Source: Arthrobacter sp. ok362 (GTDB lineage: Bacteria > Actinomycetota > Actinomycetes > Actinomycetales > Micrococcaceae). Taken from it: a stretch of DNA of 64,000 bases. The position numbers were made by a program, and so were the translations under genes. Of this stretch, positions 8,236 to 16,647 are shown in pieces (position 1 is the first letter of the stretch; every line of letters begins with the position of its first letter). The stretch covers positions 62,001 through 126,000 of the forward strand of contig NZ_FNGC01000014.1 of NCBI RefSeq assembly GCF_900102785.1, in the 5' to 3' direction. The notes beneath the pieces were generated by a model. That model saw only the letters and a program-made list of their open reading frames with translations, searched no databases and was not told the origin of the DNA.

Positions 8236-9216
8236 ATGACGCCCTCAACAGTAGCCGGGCCCTCCGGCTTCATCAGTCCTGCTTCCGCACCTCGAGCTTG
8301 GCTTGCGCTCTCGGTTGAGAAGCGTTCGCATGGCGGTAACGCCGGGTACGACGACAAGCCTCGAGAGCATTACAGCTGGGACAGCACTGTCGAGCGATGC
8401 AAAGAAGTTGCGGTGGGTGACCGCTTGGTGCTGTGGAATTCAAAGACGTTGCTCGGGGCCTCGGTAATCCAAGACATCGCAAAGGGGGAAGATATCAAGC
8501 CCCTTTATCGGTGTCCTAATCCTAATTGCGGCAGGGCAAAAATCAGGCGTCCGAAAAACGGCTCTGACGGTATGTGTTATATATGCAATAACCCGTTTTC
8601 CGAACCGACTACACTTCTGACGCCAGTGACGACCTACCGCTCCCGGCACGACTTGGCGTGGGTCGAGCTGGATGGAGCCTTGGACCGCTATCAGCTGCGG
8701 GAGCTCACGGAGAAACCGGACTCTATACATAGTCTGCGCCCACTCCGCTGGAACGATTTTGTCGCTGCCCTGCCCGATCCATCGTTGGCCGATTCGCTCC
8801 AAGTGCTGGACAAGGCAGCAGCCAGCATTCAAGGTGGACACAAGTCCGCCGTCGTCCGCGTCCGTGTGGGACAGGCTGCCTTCCGGGCCAGCCTCCTGGC
8901 CGACCTCGGCCCGGTGTGCGCGATGACGGGCATTGCTCCGCCCGCCGCGCTTGAGGCCGGTCACCTGTATAGCTTTGCCGCTACCGGGGAGCACTACGAA
9001 AAAGGCGGGCTCTTGCTACGCCGCGACATCCATCGGCTCTTTGACGCCGGTCAGCTTGCCGTTGACCCCAAAACACTGACCATAGATGTGGCCCCTTCGG
9101 TCCGTGACTTCCCTGAGTACGGGCGCCTGCACGGCCAACAGGTCGCGGTCACGGTGACCTCCGCCCACTGCAAATGGCTTGCCCGCCACTGGCAGCAATT
9201 CAGGGGTAAACAGTGA
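8236..9216 (+). CDS. HNH endonuclease with N-terminal zinc-ribbon region (restriction-like)
   Basis: A 326-residue protein. The C-terminal half follows the HNH_2 pattern: GQAAFRASLLADLGPVCAMTG (about 220-240), ALEAGHLYSF (about 245-255) and GGLLLRRDIHRLFDAG (about 266-281). In most relatives the middle residue is Asn (NGLLL); here it is Gly, which could weaken activity. The N-terminal half has two CxxC-like pairs (CPNPNCGRAK, CYICNNP) preceded by AVGDRLVLWNSKTLLGASVI, resembling PUA/EVE-like reader domains joined to a zinc ribbon, as in modified-base-dependent nucleases; this part is inference. ATG at 8236 is preceded by TGAGGC. It is divergent from the HIRAN gene, with 183 bases between. Confidence 0.75.
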   Translation: MTPSTVAGPSGFISPASAPRAWLALSVEKRSHGGNAGYDDKPREHYSWDSTVERCKEVAVGDRLVLWNSKTLLGASVIQDIAKGEDIKPLYRCPNPNCGRAKIRRPKNGSDGMCYICNNPFSEPTTLLTPVTTYRSRHDLAWVELDGALDRYQLRELTEKPDSIHSLRPLRWNDFVAALPDPSLADSLQVLDKAAASIQGGHKSAVVRVRVGQAAFRASLLADLGPVCAMTGIAPPAALEAGHLYSFAATGEHYEKGGLLLRRDIHRLFDAGQLAVDPKTLTIDVAPSVRDFPEYGRLHGQQVAVTVTSAHCKWLARHWQQFRGKQ

Positions 9217-9397
9217 AAAGCTGCATACGCTCGTGCCAACTAAAAGGGGAACTCCGATGGGTATTTGGGACAAAGTACGACTGGTTGCTGTGGGGCACGG
9301 GTGAACGCCTGGCCGCTGGCCGTCTCCCTCCACGGGCAGAGATCGCGCGGGCCATTCGCCTGTCATTGGTTGGATTTAACTTCCCCGCAGGTAGGCT

Positions 9398-9814
9398 GTG
9401 GGCGTGGGTACAGAGATAAAGCTCGATTATGCGTTCGTAGCGGACTACGCGCAGGTGATCGACAACAAACTTACTGTCGTCGGGGCCAGCTACACTTATG
9501 TTTTCACTGACGTCTTTCCTTCAACGCACATGCTGTCCGTAGCCGGACGGCTCCGCGCACCTGAGGGCATCGACACTGTTCCTCTTCGCATCGAGGTAGT
9601 TCCACCAAACGAGGCCTACACCATAGGCGTCGACATGGAGCTGGACCACGGCCCCCACGTTCGACCGTACGATGGGAAAGTGGGCCTGCTCTTCGCGATA
9701 ACCATGCAGGTCCCGCTTATCGCCCCTGGGTTGTACGAGGTATTCCTCTACGTCGAGGGGGAGCAGGTCCGTCGCCTTGCTTTCGAAGCTCAGGCAATTG
9801 AACAGCACAAGTGA
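9398..9814 (+). CDS. DUF6941-like small protein
   Basis: A 138-residue protein beginning IKLDYAFVADYAQVIDNKLTVVGASYTYVF, a pattern of the DUF6941 group (beta-rich proteins starting with LDYAFLAD...GKLxVxG). No function is established. Start GTG at 9398 follows GCAGGTAGGCT. Its TGA overlaps the next ATG at 9814 by one base (TGATG), so translation is probably coupled to the DUF4258 gene, forming a three-gene operon ending in the terminator at 10393. Confidence 0.7.
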   Translation: MGVGTEIKLDYAFVADYAQVIDNKLTVVGASYTYVFTDVFPSTHMLSVAGRLRAPEGIDTVPLRIEVVPPNEAYTIGVDMELDHGPHVRPYDGKVGLLFAITMQVPLIAPGLYEVFLYVEGEQVRRLAFEAQAIEQHK

Positions 9815-10047
9815 TGCGAATCATCTGGACGAGGCACGCCTTGGAACGGGCTGCCGAGCGTGGCATCAGTAAGGAAGACGCTGAGGCTGTGTTGTTCAAT
9901 CACCACACGTCCCTACCGGCCACGCCGTCTGGAACCTGCTATATCGGGCAGACTCCAAGCGGTGATACGCTTCAGATCTGCATAGTCGGGAACATGCGTG
10001 ACGGCACGATCGCTAGAATTAAGACTGTGTTTATTAAGGAAGGATGA
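9814..10047 (+). CDS. DUF4258-domain protein, candidate toxin
   Basis: A 77-residue basic protein: IIWTRHALERAAERGISKEDAEAVL, then YIGQTPSGDTLQICIV and IKTVFIKEG. This is the DUF4258 layout (TxHAxxRxxERGI), a small fold related to RelE/BrnT-like RNases that often pairs with a DUF2283 partner. It overlaps the upstream stop by one base. The DUF2283 gene follows seven bases later. Toxin activity is inferred from family and pairing. Confidence 0.75.
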   Translation: MRIIWTRHALERAAERGISKEDAEAVLFNHHTSLPATPSGTCYIGQTPSGDTLQICIVGNMRDGTIARIKTVFIKEG

Positions 10048-10054
10048 TAAATCC

Positions 10055-10381
10055 GTGAATCCAAAAATGCGCGTTCATATTGACCACGAAGCCGACGCCG
10101 CCTACATCGAACTTAGTCAGAACAAGGTTGTTCGGACTGTTGAAGTAACTGAAGCTATTTTGCTGGACCTTGATGAGTTCAATATTGCAGTGGGCGTTGA
10201 GGTCTTGGAACTTTCCGCTGAAATTCCATTTACGCGTCTGCACACGGAATTTCATGTGCACTCGGAAGTAGTAGAGCTTCTGCGCCTCGTTCGGCCAAGC
10301 GTCTCCGGTTTTATAAGCGTCACCAGCGGTTCAGATAGCGACACCGCTACCTCCGGTGCAAGGCGACTCGCGCACGCATAG
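10055..10381 (+). CDS. DUF2283-domain protein, candidate antitoxin partner
   Basis: A 108-residue protein with the DUF2283 signature: VHIDHEADAAYIELSQNKVVRTVEVTEAILLDLDEFNIAVGVEVLELS (residues about 7-54). DUF2283 genes commonly follow DUF4258 genes. GTG at 10055 is preceded by AAGGAAGG; an ATG at 10067 is an alternative. The C-terminal ~45 residues extend past the usual domain and are Ser/Thr/Ala-rich. It is the last gene of the 9398-10381 operon and is followed by a clear intrinsic terminator. Confidence 0.75.
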   Translation: MNPKMRVHIDHEADAAYIELSQNKVVRTVEVTEAILLDLDEFNIAVGVEVLELSAEIPFTRLHTEFHVHSEVVELLRLVRPSVSGFISVTSGSDSDTATSGARRLAHA

Positions 10382-10392
10382 TCAGCTTTATG

Positions 10393-10426
10393 GCCCCGAT
10401 CCCTTTCTTTGGGGTCGGGGCTTTTT
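10393..10426 (+). terminator. intrinsic terminator of the DUF6941/DUF4258/DUF2283 operon
   Basis: GCCCCGATCCC pairs with GGGGTCGGGGC and is followed by TTTTT, 12 bases after the TAG at 10381. Confidence 0.88.
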
Positions 10427-10481
10427 AGCGCCCTAAAACCCGGGCGATGGCTATTCTTGTTTGCTGAGGGTGCCGCAGTCC

Positions 10482-10682
10482 GTGGACCCAAATGAGAATA
10501 GGAACAACATTGTGACCATCCCATCGCGGTACGACGTAAAACCGACCATCCAGGACGACACTGAGACTGTCCTTGCAGCCAAAAAGTACCTACTCGAGAA
10601 AGTGATGTCTAGTTCGTCGTCCGAGGAAGCGCGAGACTGGGCCGAGGCGTTCGCGTACATAAGCGGAACCAGCAAGGTCTAG
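10482..10682 (+). CDS. small hypothetical protein
   Basis: A 66-residue acidic protein (VTIPSRYDVKPTIQDDTETVLAAKKYLLEKVMSS, then SEEARDWAEAF). Start GTG at 10482 sits about 11 bases after GAGGG; a TTG at 10461 is also in frame. No family recognised. It lies between two terminator-like hairpins, so it is probably its own transcription unit. Confidence 0.5.
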   Translation: MDPNENRNNIVTIPSRYDVKPTIQDDTETVLAAKKYLLEKVMSSSSSEEARDWAEAFAYISGTSKV

Positions 10683-10695
10683 TCCACACACTGAA

Positions 10696-10733
10696 GCCGA
10701 ACGACTCCTTGGCAGTAGGGGGAGTCGTTCGGC
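10696..10733. terminator. 13-bp perfect inverted repeat
   Basis: GCCGAACGACTCC at 10696-10708 pairs exactly with GGAGTCGTTCGGC at 10721-10733 around a 12-base loop, 13 bases after the stop of the small gene. The 3' flank CTTCGT is only weakly T-rich. Confidence 0.65.
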
Positions 10734-11059
10734 CTTCGTAGTCTCTTTCAGGAAAGAGATAACGTAATAAATCCCCGGATTGTCGCCTCGTTGTTCTGGC
10801 AGATACGCGTAGGTAGAGCCTCGGGACCGGTGGTCCCTGTGGTGTCCTCGTACCTGGGTGTCACGCCTGATACGGGACAAGGCGGGAAACCCAAGGCACC
10901 AACCGAATCTGATAACTTTCAGGAAATGCATGCTTCTTGCCGGGGAATGCCGTGACTGCCCCCGGGCCCTGGGCTGTAGGGCAAGGTTGGCGGCTGGGCT
11001 CCCGTGGCGCTGGAAGGTTTGCCAATTCTTTGCCAAAGGGCCCATTCAAGGCAAAGCAA
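10734..11059. other. non-coding gap left of the integrative element
   Basis: No credible gene was found in these ~325 bases. Short open frames on both strands are arginine-rich and lack ribosome sites. Confidence 0.5.
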
Positions 11060-11100
11060 AGGCCCCTGCTTCCCTTGTAAACAAAGGGAAGCAGGGGCCT
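11060..11100 (-). terminator. strong hairpin beside the left tRNA-like repeat
   Basis: AGGCCCCTGCTTCCCTT at 11060-11076 pairs perfectly with AAGGGAAGCAGGGGCCT at 11084-11100. It lies just past the CCA end of the minus-strand tRNA-like fragment, where a tRNA terminator would be. Confidence 0.75.
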
Positions 11101-11107
11101 CGTTACG

Positions 11108-11134
11108 TGGCAGTGACGGTGGGATTTGAACCCA
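11108..11134 (-). repeat. candidate attachment site: tRNA-Ser-like 3' end, left copy
   Basis: On the minus strand this reads as a T-arm (TGGGTTCAAATCCCAC), acceptor 3' strand CGTCACT and GCCA: the last 27 bases of a tRNA, resembling actinobacterial tRNA-Ser. The rest of a tRNA is absent upstream. It matches 19786-19812 with one mismatch, in the same orientation, as expected for direct-repeat ends of a tRNA-targeting element. Confidence 0.7.
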
Positions 11135-11238
11135 TTTCGGAGGTCAAGCCGGGTCAGGGTGTTGTGTCGAAAGCCCCGCAAGTTCAGCGATCTCTGCCAT
11201 CTAGCTCACAGGAAAGCACGGGTGCTCACAGGCATTAC

Positions 11239-11257
11239 TGCACCAAAATGCACCACG
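11239..11257. promoter_or_regulatory. candidate integrase arm-type site, left
   Basis: Two TGCACCA units in tandem, TGCACCAAAATGCACCA, spaced one helical turn apart, 105 bases inside the left repeat. The same arrangement occurs 48 bases inside the right repeat. Confidence 0.45.
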
Positions 11258-11339
11258 GTGGGTCACTCGTCTATCGCTGCCCGTCGTCATCGGTAACGTC
11301 GGGAGAAGCTGAGGGGCCGGCGCTAAGCCGGCCCCTCAG

Positions 11340-12785
11340 CTATGCCGCTAAGGCGGCGACGATGCGGGGAGGGAGCGAGACGGTATCCGCCACGTGGCGA
11401 ACGAAGGTCGCCCCTTCCGGGTAATCAGACAACTGACCCGCCACCATGAGGATGTCCTGAGGAGAGGTCAAGCCACTGATGACGGAAACGTAGATATCCC
11501 GGACGGCCCAGCGGTTGTGTTCGGTACCCAACCGAAGTATGCGCCCCAACACCATCTGACGAACGGCGGGGTCGTCCGAAACACGGAAAACGCGCTCAAG
11601 GAACCGGGCGGCTGAATCCGTCCAAGAGAAGGGATGGCTTCCGGCGCATACTTTGTCGAATGCGCTGACTATCTGGGTGAAGGCACTCTGATCATGGGAG
11701 TGAATTGATGCCAGTACAGGAGGGGTCACTGATGGAAGGAATCCTCCGAGGAAGATGTCATCTGAGATGTTTGTCAGGACGAATCGGATTAGTCGGCTGA
11801 CGGCATCGGGGTGGCCGGCCAAGACGTCCTCCGCGAGTTTCTGCGCATGGTCTATGGGGAGAGCCAGGTCATCTTGGGATCCTGTGAGCGCTTGTAGATC
11901 CGTCATGAAGGCTTCTACCGAGACGTATCTCCCAGCCGGTTGATCAGCTAAGCACTTGGTGATGATGTACTTAAATCGATCGGGCACGAGGTCCATCTGT
12001 ACGCTGGGCCATGGGACTTTGCCGGTCAAGCATTCATAAAATACGCGCCCCATGGCAAAGATGTCAGCCGACGCATTGACATTGTGGGGATCCGTCCACT
12101 GCTCTGGGGACATGTAGGGCAGGGTGCCAAGTACACCCCCTGCCTTAGTGAATGTCGTGCTGTCGGAACCAAAATCGCGGCAGAGCCCAAAGTCAGAAAG
12201 AACCCATCTGTCGTTGAATCGCAGAATGTTCTCGGGTTTGACATCGCGGTGAATGACACCGTCCTGATGAGCGAAAGAGAGGGCCTCTGCAACCTCAAGG
12301 ATGACGGCGGTGCATTCGTCTTCTGAGAGGGTCTTGCCAGACACCAAAATATCCCTCAGAGATCCGGCGGCCAGGGGCATAACAAACCACGGAGGAGAAT
12401 CCACAAAGTTAGAGGAAACGACTGGCATTATCCCTGGATGAGTCAATGTGGACTGTGCCCTGACCTCACGCCCAAAACGTCGTTTAGCACTCTCGGCATC
12501 CCCATCGTGCGGGCCTGTGAGGAGAACCTTCAGTGCATACTGCTTCTCAGACCCCTCTAACTCGGCACGCCATACTTCGCCCTGGCCATGGCGGGCAATC
12601 AGGTCCTTTTTCGTAAACCTCATCACGCGGGGGGCGGGGGCGGGCTGTGCCCAGGGGTCAGGCATTGGCGTTGGGGTGGCTTGACCCCAAGGATCGGGTG
12701 CAGGCTGGCCCCAAGGGTCGGCTTCCGGCATGGGGGGCTGACCCCAAGGATCCTCGTTGGTGGCGTTGCCCCAGTTATTAGTCAT
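11340..12785 (-). CDS. soluble Hanks-type Ser/Thr protein kinase with PWGQ-repeat N-terminus
   Basis: A 481-residue kinase. Residues 1-50 are low-complexity repeats of DPWGQP. The kinase domain spans about 55-320: Gly-rich loop ARHGQGEVWRAE, catalytic Lys86 (YALKVLL), HRDVKPEN at 179-186, DFG at 198-200, activation segment GVLGTLPYMSPEQ at 218-229. The remaining ~160 residues are helical without transmembrane segments or PASTA repeats, unlike housekeeping PknB. Soluble kinases with helical C-terminal domains occur in defence and mobile loci (family knowledge); a defence role is inference. It lies at the left end of the element, transcribed towards the repeat, with its start facing a 471-base gap. 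Confidence 0.88.
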   Translation of the reverse strand: MTNNWGNATNEDPWGQPPMPEADPWGQPAPDPWGQATPTPMPDPWAQPAPAPRVMRFTKKDLIARHGQGEVWRAELEGSEKQYALKVLLTGPHDGDAESAKRRFGREVRAQSTLTHPGIMPVVSSNFVDSPPWFVMPLAAGSLRDILVSGKTLSEDECTAVILEVAEALSFAHQDGVIHRDVKPENILRFNDRWVLSDFGLCRDFGSDSTTFTKAGGVLGTLPYMSPEQWTDPHNVNASADIFAMGRVFYECLTGKVPWPSVQMDLVPDRFKYIITKCLADQPAGRYVSVEAFMTDLQALTGSQDDLALPIDHAQKLAEDVLAGHPDAVSRLIRFVLTNISDDIFLGGFLPSVTPPVLASIHSHDQSAFTQIVSAFDKVCAGSHPFSWTDSAARFLERVFRVSDDPAVRQMVLGRILRLGTEHNRWAVRDIYVSVISGLTSPQDILMVAGQLSDYPEGATFVRHVADTVSLPPRIVAALAA

Positions 12786-13256
12786 GGGTTGAGGGTACCA
12801 AGGTGTGCTTTGCAGCTATTGCACCGCTAGGACAGTGTCGTCAAGCGGTGCAGGGTCAATCAGTCGGGACGGCTGGGTAAGCCACGAGAAATCAAATCAA
12901 CCTCCTGGCTTTCATAGTGATGCGTCGCCTCCGGGCCTCAGGCTGCGCGCGTCAAGCAAATACCACCACCCTTTGTGATGGTCTCTTTGGCAGTTGGCTT
13001 CCAATGAGCATGATTCCAGAGAATTTGCAGAGTTCGAGACGATTACATTGGTTCGTCCCGAGCTCCTGGGAGAGGGCAGAAGCCTTGGCCGAAATTCAAC
13101 AGCGTCAAAACGCCGTGAGCATCGGTTTTGGAAGATGATGAGCTGACTCTCGGTAGGATTCCTGTAGGAGCGCAGCCGTATGTCTTTGGTCTCTCATTGA
13201 GTGCTTTAGCTGGCGACTCCTCAACCAAATCCAAGGATCACGCGAAGGTGAAGCCG
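12786..13256. other. intergenic region between kinase and DUF6308-like gene
   Basis: About 470 bases between divergent genes. Frames at 12917-13138 and 13128-13256 are open but show no family and no good start; they may be remnants. No strong promoter consensus was identified. Confidence 0.4.
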
Positions 13257-14015
13257 ATGAGCGAAAGTGTTTGCCTAAATCTCTCTCCGGGTATGCCCGG
13301 AGGCATAGGAAGCATTCCATTACATGACGCGGTGGCACGAGTGGTGTCTTTTTGCACTCATCCGAAGAGTGGATGGCAGACCTATGACATGCTCGGCGCG
13401 ATGGCTCGTCGCCGGGGACACTTTAACGAGATCGCTCCTTGGTCACTTCTGTGGGCCGACACGCTGGCCGGGCGACTTTCCGTTGCGGACGTAGCCGGCT
13501 TCACACACGAGCTCCGGTCGGATTTGGTGGAGCGACTCCGGGCGCTGCCCGCCAAGGACCTCCTCAGCATGGATGATGGTGAAGTCGATCGTCTTACTCG
13601 ATTGTGTCGTTTCGGCTTTTCGGGGGTCTGGGCTCCGAAGATCACGAAGATGCTGGCCCTGTACAGGCCAGATGCGGTTCCGGTCCTGGACGGTTATGTT
13701 GCGATGGCCATGGGATTCACCCGGAATGGGTTCAGCTCGGGCAAGGAACCGCGTTGGCAGCGTATTCAGCAAACCCTGCTGGCACTTCGTACCGTTCTCC
13801 GCCATCAGTCGGCGGAACTCCAGCAGATCCGGAAGGAAGTCTCGCTTTCGGTGCCGGGTATCAGCGAAGCAACCGACCTGCGGCTGCTGGACATCATCAT
13901 CTGGACCTCTCAGGACGACAGCATGCCTCGTCCAGGAAGCCCGGCGAACTACTGGCTGCACCGCGGGCCGGAGGAGTATCGGACGGTGCGCCTGGACCCG
14001 GTAACGCTGCAGTAA
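13257..14015 (+). CDS. DUF6308-like protein
   Basis: A 252-residue protein resembling DUF6308: RFGFSGVWAPKITKMLALYRPDAVPVLDGYVAMAMG (about 118-153), WQRIQQTLLALRTVL and LRLLDIIIWTSQDD near the end. The Lys-x5-Arg-Pro...Pro-Val-x-Asp pattern and final D-xx-x-W are the features that suggest the family. Function unknown; relatives occur near defence genes. ATG at 13257 follows AAGGTGAAGCCG. It is convergent with the integrase remnant 58 bases downstream. Confidence 0.6.
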   Translation: MSESVCLNLSPGMPGGIGSIPLHDAVARVVSFCTHPKSGWQTYDMLGAMARRRGHFNEIAPWSLLWADTLAGRLSVADVAGFTHELRSDLVERLRALPAKDLLSMDDGEVDRLTRLCRFGFSGVWAPKITKMLALYRPDAVPVLDGYVAMAMGFTRNGFSSGKEPRWQRIQQTLLALRTVLRHQSAELQQIRKEVSLSVPGISEATDLRLLDIIIWTSQDDSMPRPGSPANYWLHRGPEEYRTVRLDPVTLQ

Positions 14016-14073
14016 TTCCTGGCACCTAAAAGGGCCGGATTGAAATCGATAGAACCAGCACGATTATTGATGT

Positions 14074-15042
14074 TCAGATACGCGTCGCCATTTGTGGCTG
14101 ACCTTCTTCATCAGTAGTCTCAAAGATCTTTTTGTCTCGTAACTGCTCCACACGTTGCCGGCCGAGGGCGCCAACGACGTTGTCTAGGTCATCGGGGAAC
14201 AGAGCGGCGTAGGTATCTTGCGTGACTTTGGCCGACTTGTGGCCGAGCATCCTCTGGATTACCTTCACGTTGGCCCCAGCGCTGATCGCAAGCGAAGCAG
14301 CCGTATGCCGCAGGTCATGGGGAGTGACTCGCCGGAATGTCTTATCGGCTGACTGGGCGCGCTTAACAGCCCCGGCAAACCAGCCCGAAGCAGCATTGCC
14401 TGGCCGCAGGTAGCCGCCCTCCTCGGAGTTCCACAGGCGGTCTTCCTGACCTTTGCCCCTGCATGCAGCCGTGACCGCGGCGTCGAGGAAGTCCGGGTAT
14501 GCCACGGTGCGTCTCTCGTGGTTCTTGACTCTCCCCAGTACGGCCTTGCCGTTGACCTCGGCCACGGCTTCCCGGATGTTTACTCGGCGTGTTTTGGGGG
14601 CCACGTTCCGCACCCGCAGCGCCGTGGCCTCCCCCCACCGGAGGCCTGTGTAGGCGAGGAACAGTACAAGATCGGGGTGCCGCGATGTGCGCGCCAGTGC
14701 CTCGACCTGGGAATGCGACAGGAACACCTCATCGGGGATTGGCTTCTTTTTGATCGTGAGGTCGCGCGCTGGGTTTTTCGTGATTCTGTTGTCTTCAACG
14801 GCGTGGTCGAGGATGCCAGCTAGGAGGTCGCGGACCCGGGCAACGGTCGTGTGAGATCGTTTCTCGCCTAGTTCATTCAGCCACGCCTGTACGTCGCGCT
14901 TGGTGATTGCCCCGACCGCGTAGCTGCCCCACTTCGGCTTGACGTGGATGCGCCAGGCGCTTTCAACGGAATGATAACTCGATGGCGTGATCTTCGGCTT
15001 GTGCTGTTCGAGCCACTGGACGCCGAGCTCCGTCCGGACTGT
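14074..15042 (-). pseudogene. tyrosine recombinase (integrase), 5'-truncated
   Basis: About 320 codons of a phage/ICE-type tyrosine recombinase. The SAM-like core-binding domain starts at TELGVQWLEQHKPK and continues VESAWRIHVKPKWG. The catalytic domain has the first Arg in LAYTGLRWGEAT, HDLRHTAAS, LGHKSAKVTQ and the nucleophile Tyr in DTYAALFPDD. The N-terminal arm-binding domain is missing: upstream of about 15042 the frame turns into antisense of a different gene. All catalytic residues are intact, but without a native start it is unlikely to work. It is the only integrase in the window and belongs to the 11108-19812 element. Confidence 0.8.
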
Positions 15043-15775
15043 AGCCCTGGCACGGGCCGCGAAGGCCAGGGAAGCGCTGGAAGCCCAGTGCGGCGCACGC
15101 GTGGAATCCTGGCGGCGTAACACGGCCGGCTCGGTGGCACGCCTGAAGCCGACGCAGCGCCAGGAATTTGAAACCATCTTCGCCCCCATCGGTTCGGCAC
15201 TGGCCAGCGACCTCGGTATGCCCGAGACGATCTCCCAGAAAACGGAGATCCTGAACAAGGACACCGGCCTGGTCGAGGAGCTCCCGCTGTATGCGGGACA
15301 TCTCTACGCGCTGCCCGAAACCAGGCTGTTCCCCGACACCTTCACCGGATGGGAGGAGAGTGTCCTTGAAGCCGAGCAGGCCTCCGGCTCGCTGTTGGGG
15401 TGGTACCGCAATCCTGTGGGCGGCAGCCATGCCCTGTCGGTGCACTATCTGGACTCCGAAGTGTCCAAGAACCTCTATCCGGACTTCCTGTTCTTCCACG
15501 ATGACGGTGATGGCGGGGTGGCCATTGACCTGGTGGATCCCCACAATCACTCTCTGGCGGACACTTCACCAAAGTGGGCTGCCTTGGCGCGGTACGTCCG
15601 GGAAAACGACGGGGATTTCCGCCGGGCTGCCATCGTCATCAAGGACACCGCGGGAATGCTGTTGGCCATCCAGCTCTCCGGCCAAACCGACGACAGCCTG
15701 GAGAAAAAGTTGGCCGCGGCAACCTCCAAGGAAGCCATTGAGCAGCTATTCCGTGAGCTGGGCGGATCTTACTAG
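15042..15775 (+). pseudogene. C-terminal fragment of a type III restriction/DEAD-box helicase protein
   Basis: About 244 codons matching the C-terminal nuclease end of type III Res-like helicase proteins: AKAREALEAQCGARVESWRR, LYAGHLYALPETRLFPDTF, GWEESVLEAEQASGSLLGWYRN, LYPDFLFFHDDGDGGVAIDLVDPH and SPKWAALARYV. The PDF...D-x-VDPH part is the PD-(D/E)XK-like nuclease region. All helicase motifs (Walker A, DExx) are missing because the gene starts at the same point where the integrase is cut. It probably has no start of its own. It is evidence of a deletion or recombination joining two unrelated genes head to head. Confidence 0.75.
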
Positions 15776-15811
15776 ACAGTTGGGGAGCTTGCCAGGGGTG
15801 GAGGATCGTGT

Positions 15812-16462
15812 TTATCGGCGGCCCGGTCGCCCGCGGGTCCGTCCCGTCTGCCAGCCTGGGACGGTGTCATGAAGGAGCCTGATCTTTTCAGTGTCGAGTT
15901 CCCCGCGGCGGCGCTTTTGCCGCTGGGCATGGACCCACACTCCGAGGGTATGTTCCAGGTCTGAGGCGTAATTTCGGTGGCGTGGCCAGTCGTTACCTCC
16001 GGCGCGGAAGTCGGCGAGCTGGGCGAGACGGTCGTGCCACCGGGCGTCGTCGGCCGCTGCCCTGGGGTTCTCGGCCCACCCGGACATCCCTGCCAGGCCG
16101 TCACGGTAGGCCGGGTGAAGGGTGCCTCCGGCTGCTTCGCGGCGTCGGTCCGAGAGCCACCTAGCCACCGACTGTTCCCCCTTGTCTTCGGAGCGGTCAC
16201 GGGGGAACCGGTGCTCGGCCGAAATCCAGGCGATGATCTCATCCATGCGGGCAAGGGACGCAGGGGAGGGGCTGGATTTGGTGCCGGCGGCGGTCAGATG
16301 TGCTGCCTCAAGCTCCGGGTCCCGGCGGCGCGCGATGACCAGGTGGTAACCGACTGTGGCGGGCTCGGCGCGCACCAGCTCAGCGATGCGTTTCCGGCTC
16401 AGCCCGAGCCGGTACATCAACACCCATTCCGCGTCAGGAGCGCGCCGCAACTGCCTGTCCAT
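15812..16462 (-). CDS. helicase-associated (HA) domain protein, copy 2
   Basis: A 216-residue paralogue of the protein at 5808-6464. The N-terminus is almost identical (RRAPDAEWVLMYRLGLSR), with the same VGYHLVIARR segment; the C-terminal HA motif WHDRLAQLADFRAGGNDWPRH, LGVWVHAQRQKRRRGELD and VPGWQTGRTRG is conserved. The start is ATG at 16462, matched to copy 1; ATG at 16474 is directly on the GGCAGG and unlikely. It lies 36 bases after the Res fragment, convergent with it. DNA similarity extends into the 5' flank (ATCCTGCCACG), so the pair arose by a duplication larger than the gene or by two insertions of the same cassette. Confidence 0.72.
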   Translation of the reverse strand: MDRQLRRAPDAEWVLMYRLGLSRKRIAELVRAEPATVGYHLVIARRRDPELEAAHLTAAGTKSSPSPASLARMDEIIAWISAEHRFPRDRSEDKGEQSVARWLSDRRREAAGGTLHPAYRDGLAGMSGWAENPRAAADDARWHDRLAQLADFRAGGNDWPRHRNYASDLEHTLGVWVHAQRQKRRRGELDTEKIRLLHDTVPGWQTGRTRGRPGRR

Positions 16463-16647
16463 GATGGGTGCCATCCTGCCACGGCATCGGATCGGTCCTC
16501 CACTGGGGCGATATTTTTATGCGTCCGGGTCGTGACTCTGACACTGAGCAATTTGTTCAGCATCCACCCCCGCGCGACAGGGACATCCAAACCAGACATC
16601 GTCAACCAAACCAGCACCGCCCAGAGGCACTCCATGTCCAACTATTG

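Noticed and set aside
11108..11200. Complete tRNA on the minus strand at the left repeat
   Set aside because: Only the T-arm, acceptor 3' strand and CCA are present; no 5' acceptor strand, D-arm or anticodon arm pairs with them.
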